Shown here piece by piece: positions 8,265 to 15,193 of a DNA stretch of 64,000 nt. Within the stretch, counting starts at the first letter, position 1. Each line of letters opens with the position of its first letter. The notes below the pieces were generated by a model, which saw only the letters and a list, made by a program, of their open reading frames with translations, did no database searches and was not told where the DNA came from. The DNA is from Variovorax sp. DXTD-1 (GTDB taxonomy: Bacteria > Pseudomonadota > Gammaproteobacteria > Burkholderiales > Burkholderiaceae_C): assembly GCF_003984625.1 (NCBI RefSeq), contig NZ_RWKH01000013.1:98221-162220 (forward strand), written 5' to 3'. The translations under genes were made by a program, and so were the position numbers.

Positions 8265-8316
8265 GGTGGCCTTTGCACAAGCCCTGAACTGCAGCACCCG
8301 GAACAGCGCCAAAAAA

Positions 8317-11043
8317 TCACTGCCACCCATACCGCCGCGCATACCACCCCTTGACCGCCTGCGTCAGCGTCGCATACCCAGCCAGCATCACCGCCAGCCA
8401 CGGAAAGTAAGCCAGCGGAAGCGCCTGCAGCCTGAAGTAGTGTGCGAACCGACCCATTGGCAGCCAGATGCCCGCTGCGGCGATGGCGGCGCCCATTGCC
8501 AGCAGCGGCCATGCGGCGCGGCTCTGCAGGAACGGGATCTTTCGCGTGCGGATCAGGTGCACGATCAGCGTCTGCGACAGCAGACCTTCGACGAACCAGC
8601 CCGACTGGAACAAGGTCTGGTGAGCAACAGTGTTGGCCGAGAACACGAACCACATCACTGCGTAGGTCAGGATGTCGAACACCGAACTCAGCGGCCCGAA
8701 GAACACCATGAACCGGCCCAGGTCTGCCGGGTTCCAGCTCTGTGGCTTGCGCAAGAATTCCGGGTCGACGTTATCGAACGGAATCGCGATCTGCGACACG
8801 TCGTACAGCAGGTTCTGCACCAGCAAGTGCAGCGGCAGCATCGGCAAGAAGGGCAAGAATGCGCTCGCCACCAGCACCGAGAACACATTGCCGAAATTCG
8901 AGCTCGCCGTGAGCTTGATGTACTTGAGCATGTTGGCGAACGTGCGGCGCCCCTCGATCACGCCCTGCTCCAGCACCATCAGGCTCTTCTCCAGCAGGAT
9001 GATGTCCGCCGATTCCTTGGCCACGTCCACCGCGCCGTCCACCGAAATGCCGATGTCCGCCGCACGCAGCGCAGGCGCATCGTTGATGCCGTCGCCCATG
9101 AAGCCGACCACATGCCCGTTTGCATGCAGCGCGTGCACGATGCGCTCCTTGTGCGCCGGCGTGAGCTTGGCGAACACCTGGTGCTGCTCGACCAGCTTGC
9201 GCAACCCCGCGTCGTCCAGCGCCTCGATCTCGCGGCCGAGCACCACATGGCCGGCCTCGATGCCCACGTCGCCGCAAACCTTGCGCGCAACCAGTTCGTT
9301 GTCGCCCGTGAGCACCTTCACCGCCACGCCATGCTCGGCCAATGCTCGCAGCGCAGGCGCGGTCGATTCCTTCGGCGGATCCAGGAAAGCGACGTACCCC
9401 AGCAGCGTGAGCCCTGATTCATCGGCCACGCCGTAGGCAGGCTTGCGGGCGTCGGCTCTCAGTGCACGGCTGGCAACGGCCACCACGCGCAGCCCTTGCG
9501 CGTTCAGCTCCGATGCCACGCGGTGGATGCTCGCCAGCAAATCACTGTCGAGCGCAAGCACTTCCGCGCCGCGCTCGACCGCGGTGCACACCGAAAGAAT
9601 TTCTTCCAGCGCACCCTTGCAGATCAGCAGGTGCTCGCTGCCACCGTTCTCCACCACCACCGACATGCGGCGGCGCGAAAAGTCGAACGGCACTTCGTCG
9701 ATCTTGCGCCAGGCCGTCTGCAGGCGGGTCTCGGGCTGCATCTCGGCGTGGTTCAGCACGGCCTTGTCGAGCAGGTTCTTGAGACCCGTCTGATGAGAGC
9801 TGTTCAGGTAGGCCAGTTGCAGCACGCGGTTCGAGGCCTCCCCCCAGGCGTTGGTATGGCGCTCCAGCACGATGCGGTCCTGCGTCAGCGTGCCGGTCTT
9901 GTCCGTGCACAGCACGTCCATGGTGCCGAAGTTGTGAATCGCCTCGAGCCGCTTCACGATCACTTTCTGGCGCGACATCACCACCGCGCCCTTGGCCAGC
10001 GTGGCGGTCACGATCATCGGCAGCATCTCGGGCGTGAGGCCGACGGCAATGGAGAGTGCGAATAGCGCCGCCTCCCACCAGTCGCCCTTGGAGAGGCCGT
10101 TGATCACCAGCACCAGCGGCGCCATCACCAGCATGAAGCGGATCAGCACCCAGCTCACGCGGTTGATGCCGGCCTGGAACGCGCTCGTGCCCTGGTCGGC
10201 CGCGGCCACGCGCTGCGCGAGCGCGCCGAAGAAGGTGCGGTTGCCGGTGTGCACGATCAGCGCGGTGGCGGTGCCGCTGATCACGCTGGTGCCCATGAAC
10301 AGAAGGTTCTCGCGCTCCAGCACGCCGGCTTCGGGGCTGCCCCGGTCGGTGGCGGGAAATTTTTCGACCGGCATGGCTTCGCCCGTCAGCGCGGACTGGC
10401 TGATGAACAGGTCCTTGGCGCCCAGCAGGCGGCAGTCGGCCGGAATCATGTCGCCGGCCGAAAGCGCGATCACGTCGCCCGGCACCAAGTCGCGCATCGG
10501 CACTTCGACGCGCGGCGCGCTCGCGGCGCCGGGGGCCGGCCGCAGCACGGTGGCGGTGTTGCTCACCATGGCCTTGAGCCGCTCGGCCGCCTTGTTGGAG
10601 CGCGACTCCTGCAGAAAGCGCAGTACTGTCGACAGCCCCACCATGCTGCCGATCACGAGCGCGGCCTTCATGTCCTCGGTCACGTACGAAACCAGCGCCA
10701 GCACCGTGAGCAGCAGGTTGAACGGATTGCGGTAGCACTGCCACAGGTGCGTCCACCACGGCAGCGGCTGCTCGTGGCGCACCTCGTTGCCGCCAAGGCG
10801 CTTGCGCAGCGCCTGTGCCTGGTCTTCGCCCAGGCCCTGGGGCGAACTGCCGAGCGCTGCGAGCAACTCGCCGGCATCGGCATGCGATGCGGCGGCCAGC
10901 GCCTTTGCAATGTCGGTCGGCATGGCGGCGGAGGCTACGCCGGCGGGCTTCGAGCCCAGCATGGTTTGCCAGCGCTCGAAGTGATGCAGCATGCGGCGGC
11001 TGCGCAGGAAGCTCTCGAAAACGGACTTCAGGACGTTCTTCAT
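8317..11043 (-). CDS. mgtA: Magnesium-translocating P-type ATPase MgtA
   Basis: A 908-residue P3B-type ATPase of the inner membrane that imports Mg2+ into the cytoplasm. The actuator motif SALTGEAMP lies at 217-225, the phosphorylation motif DKTGTLT has Asp381, and the hinge motif GDGINDAP lies in the later nucleotide domain. About ten membrane helices are expected, with the last six in the C-terminal third. ATG at 11043 has AAGGA upstream. Two short reading frames with good ribosome-binding sites lie immediately upstream (11095-11199 and 11247-11453), which fits leader-based Mg2+ control as known for enterobacterial mgtA. No PhoP box was recognised. Confidence 0.95.
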   Translation of the reverse strand: MKNVLKSVFESFLRSRRMLHHFERWQTMLGSKPAGVASAAMPTDIAKALAAASHADAGELLAALGSSPQGLGEDQAQALRKRLGGNEVRHEQPLPWWTHLWQCYRNPFNLLLTVLALVSYVTEDMKAALVIGSMVGLSTVLRFLQESRSNKAAERLKAMVSNTATVLRPAPGAASAPRVEVPMRDLVPGDVIALSAGDMIPADCRLLGAKDLFISQSALTGEAMPVEKFPATDRGSPEAGVLERENLLFMGTSVISGTATALIVHTGNRTFFGALAQRVAAADQGTSAFQAGINRVSWVLIRFMLVMAPLVLVINGLSKGDWWEAALFALSIAVGLTPEMLPMIVTATLAKGAVVMSRQKVIVKRLEAIHNFGTMDVLCTDKTGTLTQDRIVLERHTNAWGEASNRVLQLAYLNSSHQTGLKNLLDKAVLNHAEMQPETRLQTAWRKIDEVPFDFSRRRMSVVVENGGSEHLLICKGALEEILSVCTAVERGAEVLALDSDLLASIHRVASELNAQGLRVVAVASRALRADARKPAYGVADESGLTLLGYVAFLDPPKESTAPALRALAEHGVAVKVLTGDNELVARKVCGDVGIEAGHVVLGREIEALDDAGLRKLVEQHQVFAKLTPAHKERIVHALHANGHVVGFMGDGINDAPALRAADIGISVDGAVDVAKESADIILLEKSLMVLEQGVIEGRRTFANMLKYIKLTASSNFGNVFSVLVASAFLPFLPMLPLHLLVQNLLYDVSQIAIPFDNVDPEFLRKPQSWNPADLGRFMVFFGPLSSVFDILTYAVMWFVFSANTVAHQTLFQSGWFVEGLLSQTLIVHLIRTRKIPFLQSRAAWPLLAMGAAIAAAGIWLPMGRFAHYFRLQALPLAYFPWLAVMLAGYATLTQAVKGWYARRYGWQ

Positions 11044-11094
11044 TCTTTTTTCCTTCACGGCGCGGGCCGCGAAGGGAAGAACCTCCCGCGTCAA

Positions 11095-11199
11095 TCAGGC
11101 GTGGGAATCCCCTTGCGGCGCGATGCGCTGCAAACTGTTGTTATCGATGGGTCGGAACATGGGCGGCGCGCAGGGGCGCCAATGAGAAGCGGGGTCCAT
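11095..11199 (-). CDS. Candidate mgtA leader peptide, 34 residues, proline-rich
   Basis: An ATG at 11199 preceded by a near-perfect Shine-Dalgarno (AAGGAGG, six-base spacer) opens a 34-codon frame that ends 51 bp before mgtA. It has six prolines; it begins MDPASHWRP and continues through APPMFRP. The enterobacterial mgtA leader MgtL is also short, begins Met-acidic-Pro and is proline-rich, and its translation governs transcription into mgtA. The resemblance here is in position, start and composition, not proven homology. The ribosome-binding site and placement support that it is translated. Confidence 0.6.
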   Translation of the reverse strand: MDPASHWRPCAPPMFRPIDNNSLQRIAPQGDSHA

Positions 11200-11246
11200 G
11201 GAAGGCCTCCTTGTTTCGTGCGTGCCGGGCTGTGCGGTGCGGCGCT

Positions 11247-11453
11247 TCAGCGTTGCGTGGTGCGGGAGGGTTGCTCCAGCAGCAGGAAGAAGCTGCGGAT
11301 GCGCCGCGTGGTCCAGAGCGCGGCGGCGCGGTCCAGCATCTCGTTGTCGAGGTCCTGCCTGCTGGCCGCTCCGCGCGCAGGAACGTGCGCCGACGGGCGA
11401 GCGGCGTCCTGCACCGGCTGCGGGTGCTGCTGACGAGATTGGAATTGACGCAT
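11247..11453 (-). CDS. Small protein of 68 residues upstream of the mgtA leader
   Basis: ATG at 11453 has AAGGAG seven bases upstream. The N-terminal half is Gln/Pro/Ala-rich (MRQFQSRQQHPQPVQ). The C-terminal half (LDNEMLDRAAALWTTRRIRS, then FFLLLEQPSR) could form an amphipathic helix ending in a short hydrophobic patch. The frame stops 47 bp before the leader peptide start, so the order is small protein, leader, mgtA, probably on one transcript. I do not recognise a family. It could be an MgtA-modulating small protein or a second leader. Confidence 0.55.
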   Translation of the reverse strand: MRQFQSRQQHPQPVQDAARPSAHVPARGAASRQDLDNEMLDRAAALWTTRRIRSFFLLLEQPSRTTQR

Positions 11454-11811
11454 GGCAAGGCTCCTTCGCGGTGAAGGGCCTCGCGCACGGACGCACGCAA
11501 GCTGACTGAAAAAGTCAGTGACACAGAACGGCGGGATTCGGAAGGGGAGAACCGCTGGCCAGATTGGCGAACGGGTCACGCTGCGTGCACGGCGGCCGCA
11601 GCGCAAGAGAGCCTGCGCTAGAGGGCCGGATGTGTCACGCCTGCCGAGGCACGCGTCTTGTCACTGATCCAACTGGCACTGTCCACGCACGAGGCTCCGA
11701 AGTGAAGATCTTGCGATTGTTGCACTGCGTCATGAGTCGCGTCAACCCTTGGCGGCATATTCCGCGCCGCCAGCACGGTGGCTCCGGCGGTGCGGGAGCG
11801 GCCTGCTGGCT
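11454..11811. other. Gene-free 358-bp stretch upstream of the mgtA unit
   Basis: No convincing gene was found here. It presumably holds the promoter of the small-ORF/mgtA transcript. The only clear structure is the inverted repeat at 11502-11518. GGCGGC and GCCGCC flank a short spacer near 11751-11771, but no T run follows, so it was not called a terminator. Confidence 0.5.
11502..11518. promoter_or_regulatory. Inverted repeat CTGACT-N5-AGTCAG
   Basis: CTGACT (11502-11507) and AGTCAG (11513-11518) flank five bases. The site is 49 bp upstream of the 68-residue ORF and is the strongest operator-like candidate in the mgtA control region. Confidence 0.4.
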
Positions 11812-12024
11812 TCAGTCCGCGATGCACTGGAACAGCACGCCCGATTCGGCCGGCGCCCTGCCGAGCCACTTGGGCGTTGCATTGCGTGCGCTGCAGTAGT
11901 CGGTGGCCTGCACATAGGTAACGGCGCGCAGCACGCCGTCGCGGAACGGCACCACCTGGTTGGGAGGCGAGGAGCAGCCGGTGACGACAAGCAAGGCGAG
12001 CGGGAAAAGGAGGTGCCGGTTCAT
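11812..12024 (-). CDS. Small lipoprotein, 70 residues
   Basis: The signal peptide MNRHLLFPLALLVVTGC ends in a lipobox with Cys17, followed by a short mature domain of about 53 residues containing two further Cys (in DYCSARN and LFQCIAD). Those two may form a disulfide in the periplasm. No family is recognised. The gene is on the same strand as the downstream mgtA unit and the upstream thioesterase, but gaps of 358 and 62 bp separate it from them. The ribosome-binding site is weak. Confidence 0.65.
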   Translation of the reverse strand: MNRHLLFPLALLVVTGCSSPPNQVVPFRDGVLRAVTYVQATDYCSARNATPKWLGRAPAESGVLFQCIAD

Positions 12025-12086
12025 CCGGCCATTCTAAGTAAGAGAGAGTAAGAGCAGGCGCTTCGCCGCCCGGCGGCGCGGCGCAC

Positions 12087-12506
12087 TTATTCGCACAGCG
12101 CGCGAATTTCCGGCGGAATCGGCACCGCGCGGATGCCGCCGCCCTCGCGCCTGGCCGCAAAGATGCGCACTTCCTCGCACTCGAGAATCAGCTCGCCGCC
12201 CCGCGCCACGCGGTAGGTCTGCACAAAGCTCTTGTCGCGCCACTCGGCAACGCGCACCGCAATGTGCAGCGTGTCGCCGTAGCTCGCCGCCTTGACGAAG
12301 CGCGTGTGCGTGTCGACCAGGGGCGTGCCGATCACGCCGAGCGTTCTGGTGGTTTCTTCCCAGCGCGGCACGCCGCATTCCGCAAAGAAGTGACGCGAGG
12401 CCGCATCGATCCAGCGGAAGAAGTTGGGAAACCAGACGATGCCGGCCGGGTCGCAGTCGCCGAACTCGACGCGCGCGGTGTAGGTGATTTCTTTGCTGCT
12501 GCTCAT
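12087..12506 (-). CDS. Hotdog-fold acyl-CoA thioesterase (4HBT family)
   Basis: The 139-residue protein has the 4-hydroxybenzoyl-CoA thioesterase signature FGDCDPAGIVWFPNFFRWID (residues 16-35), with the catalytic Asp in CDPAG, and normal length for this cytosolic family. It hydrolyses an acyl- or aryl-CoA to free acid and CoA. It is the last gene of the minus-strand run PQQ dehydrogenase, cytochrome c, iorA, iorB, Bug receptor, thioesterase, only 21 bp after the Bug gene. Because IorAB makes arylacetyl-CoA, an arylacetyl-CoA substrate is an attractive inference. YbgC-like housekeeping activity is the alternative. Confidence 0.88.
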   Translation of the reverse strand: MSSSKEITYTARVEFGDCDPAGIVWFPNFFRWIDAASRHFFAECGVPRWEETTRTLGVIGTPLVDTHTRFVKAASYGDTLHIAVRVAEWRDKSFVQTYRVARGGELILECEEVRIFAARREGGGIRAVPIPPEIRALCE

Positions 12507-12527
12507 CTGTTCATTGTCGCGGTGTGC

Positions 12528-13529
12528 TCAGTCGGCAACGATTTTCCGTTCGCGGATCAGCGCGCCGAAGCGCTGCGAATCGGCCGCGGCGCGCTGCTGG
12601 AACTCGGCCGGCGAGCCCGGCAAGGCTTCGCCGCCCAGTGCGGCAATGCGCTCCTTCACGGCCGGCAGCGCGAGCGCGCGGTTGATCTGCGTGTTGAGCT
12701 GCGCCACCACTTCGGGCGGCGTGCCCGCCGGCGCGTAGAAGCCGAACACCGTGTCGGCGTCGAAGCCGCGCAACCCGGCCTCGTCGAGCGTGGGCACGTC
12801 GGGAAACTGCGGCGACCGGTGGGGGCTGCCCACCGCCAGCAGCCGGAGCTTGCCGGCGCGCACCTGTTGCAGGCCGATGCCTGGATCGAACGCATAGTCG
12901 ATCTGCCCCGCGAGCAAATCCTGCAGCGCGGGCGCCGCGCCGCGGTAGGGCACATGCAGCGCGAAGACGCCGGCCTGGCTCTTGAACATTTCGCCCGCCA
13001 AGTGCGGCGAGCTGCCGTTGCCCGGTGAGCCGTACGAGAGCTTGCCCGGGTTGGCCTTGAGGTACGAGATGAACTCGCGCACGTTGGTGGGCGGCAGCGA
13101 AGGCTTGGCCACCAGAAAGACAAGCACGCGCGCGGCGGCGGCCACCGGTACCAGGTCCTTGGCCGGGTCGAAGCTCATGCGCGAATACAGGTGCGGGTTG
13201 ACCGACACCATGCCGCCCGAACTCATGAGCAGCGTGTAGCCGTCGGCCGGCGCGCGCGCCACCGACTCGCCGCCGACGTTGCCGTTGGCACCGGCGCGGT
13301 TCTCGATGACCACGGGTTGCTTCAGCGACTCCTGCAGCGGCTGCGAAACCGCGCGCGCTATCTGGTCCGCGGCGCCGCCTGGCGGAAAGTTGACGACGAC
13401 CTTGATCGGCTTGGCGGGCCATGCGCCGGGTTGCGCCTGGGCATGCGTCTGCGCATGCGTGCAGGCCAGCAGCGCGCCGGCGGCGGTCAAAAGAAGGCGG
13501 CGTCGCCAGGGAAGGGCGGAATGGGGCAT
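12528..13529 (-). CDS. Bug-family periplasmic receptor (TctC-like)
   Basis: The 333-residue product has a cleavable signal peptide ending near AQAQP and the Bug/TctC fold markers WPAKPIKVVVNFPPGG (37-52) and ARAPADGYTLL. Bug receptors bind carboxylates or aromatic acids in the periplasm. They are hugely expanded in Burkholderiales and usually lack dedicated transporter genes, as here. It lies 35 bp after iorB in the same direction, suggesting a ligand related to the aryl-pyruvate pathway. The actual ligand cannot be read from sequence. Confidence 0.92.
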   Translation of the reverse strand: MPHSALPWRRRLLLTAAGALLACTHAQTHAQAQPGAWPAKPIKVVVNFPPGGAADQIARAVSQPLQESLKQPVVIENRAGANGNVGGESVARAPADGYTLLMSSGGMVSVNPHLYSRMSFDPAKDLVPVAAAARVLVFLVAKPSLPPTNVREFISYLKANPGKLSYGSPGNGSSPHLAGEMFKSQAGVFALHVPYRGAAPALQDLLAGQIDYAFDPGIGLQQVRAGKLRLLAVGSPHRSPQFPDVPTLDEAGLRGFDADTVFGFYAPAGTPPEVVAQLNTQINRALALPAVKERIAALGGEALPGSPAEFQQRAAADSQRFGALIRERKIVAD

Positions 13530-13564
13530 GGTGTTATGTCTCCTTGGTTGTTATGAAAATCGCA

Positions 13565-15193
13565 TCAGGCGGTGGTGGAGGGCGGCCGTTTCATCCAGCG
13601 GACAGGCTGCGCCTGCAACGGCCTTGGCGCGGCGCCGTGGCGCACCAGCGCAGCGTCGAGCGCCTTGCCGCCTTCGTCTGCCAGGGCCGCCTCGCGCGCT
13701 GAGGCAATCGCCTCCGCGCGCTTCGTTGCAGGCAAAGTCGTACGGCTCGCGAGTTCGTCGATCACGTGCAGCAGGTTGTGCTTGCCTCGCTCGTTGGTGC
13801 TGCCGTAGCCCTTGATGAGCCGCCCGCACAGGGCCACTTCCCGGCCCAGCGCCCAGGCTTCGCGCGTGCCGCTTTCCACGGCCGCGAGCCAGCGTTCGAT
13901 CAGCGCCTGTTCCTCCGCAAAGCGCTGGCCTCTGCGGCGCAGCCATTTGAGCGAAGACAGAAGGCGCAGCGACGCCATGCCGAACACCGAGTGGCTGCCC
14001 ACCTTGAGCGGCAGCGCCCAAGGCTCGCGGCCGCGCGCCTGGCGGGCGCGGTCCCACGCGGTCACGCGGCGCGAAAGGCCGGGCGGCAGCAGTGCGGCGA
14101 ACTCGGCCGCGCCGGGCTTGAAGTGGTCGTAGACCTTCACGATGTCTTCATCGGTGGCTCGCACCTCCTGCCGCACGCGCTGCGCACGGCTTGCACGGCC
14201 CTTGAGCGCGGCCACGCGAACGATGTCGTCGAAGGCCATCCACAGCGCGAGCCAGCGCGCGGCCTCGCGGGTGACGGCAAAGCCCTGTGCACCGGCCGGG
14301 TCGGCGGCGCGCTCGGCATCGAGCACCCTGGCCAGCCGATCGGCATAGAGCGCGGCGTAGGCAGCGTCCTGGTAGTCGAGCACGCGCGCATGGCCGAGCG
14401 CGAGCATGTCGTGCACCGCCGTCGGAAAGCGCCGGGCCACGTCGTCGGGCAGCGCGCGCGCCGGTGGGGGCGCGTCGGCCGTGTCGCCGGACAGCACGCT
14501 GCTCACAAAGGCGGCCTGCGCGCGCGGCGCGCTTACCGCCTCGAAGGCGGCGGCAAAGCCGCGCAGGCTCGCCGCCGCCATCTTGTTGAGCTTTTCGGGC
14601 GCGCTGGTGTCGCCGCCGCGCACCACGTGCTCATACGCTTCACGTGGGAACGGAAAGAGGCCGCTGCCCGCAATGGCGCCGAGCATCACGGCGCTGACCA
14701 CCGTGCCGGTCTCCCGCGCCACGGCGTTCATGTCGAACACATGGTGCTCGCGGCTGAAGGCCTTGACCACGTCGAGCAGGTGCTGCGCGTCGGCGCGGCC
14801 ATCGCCGGGCGGCATGCGCTCGGCCGTTGTGAGGATGCGCGCCGAAGAGCTGATGACCAGCGTGCGCAGCGGCGCGCTCATGCCGTTGCCGATCTGCCGC
14901 GCGGTCTCGAGCAGTTCCGACGACACGATGGCGTCGAGCGCACCCGGCACCGGGCTCAGGCTGAACACCGGCCGCCTGCCGGCGAGCTGCGCGAGCGGCA
15001 CCGGAAACACTTCGATGTAGTAGGTGGTGGCGCCGGTGCGCTGCGCGACGCCGGGAATCGAGGTGCTCTGCGCGGCATAGCCGGCGTGGCGGGCAATGTC
15101 GACCAGCCATTCGGTGAGTACACCGCCGCCTTCGCCGCCCAGGGCGCAGACGAGAAGGGTGATGGGCCGGTTCTTTTCCATGGCGTATCTCAT
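13565..15193 (-). CDS. iorB: Indolepyruvate oxidoreductase, beta subunit, with DUF6537 extension
   Basis: A 542-residue protein. The N-terminal pyruvate-ferredoxin-oxidoreductase gamma-type domain (LLVCALGGEGGGVLTEWL, then PGVAQRTGATTYYIEV) matches IorB. A long C-terminal extension is of the type labelled DUF6537 in proteobacterial fused or long IorB proteins. With IorA it oxidatively decarboxylates arylpyruvates to arylacetyl-CoA. ATG at 15193 overlaps the iorA stop as ATGA, implying translational coupling. The archaeal IorB is only about 200 residues, so this is the long proteobacterial form. ATG at 15181 is an alternative start. Confidence 0.9.
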   Translation of the reverse strand: MRYAMEKNRPITLLVCALGGEGGGVLTEWLVDIARHAGYAAQSTSIPGVAQRTGATTYYIEVFPVPLAQLAGRRPVFSLSPVPGALDAIVSSELLETARQIGNGMSAPLRTLVISSSARILTTAERMPPGDGRADAQHLLDVVKAFSREHHVFDMNAVARETGTVVSAVMLGAIAGSGLFPFPREAYEHVVRGGDTSAPEKLNKMAAASLRGFAAAFEAVSAPRAQAAFVSSVLSGDTADAPPPARALPDDVARRFPTAVHDMLALGHARVLDYQDAAYAALYADRLARVLDAERAADPAGAQGFAVTREAARWLALWMAFDDIVRVAALKGRASRAQRVRQEVRATDEDIVKVYDHFKPGAAEFAALLPPGLSRRVTAWDRARQARGREPWALPLKVGSHSVFGMASLRLLSSLKWLRRRGQRFAEEQALIERWLAAVESGTREAWALGREVALCGRLIKGYGSTNERGKHNLLHVIDELASRTTLPATKRAEAIASAREAALADEGGKALDAALVRHGAAPRPLQAQPVRWMKRPPSTTA

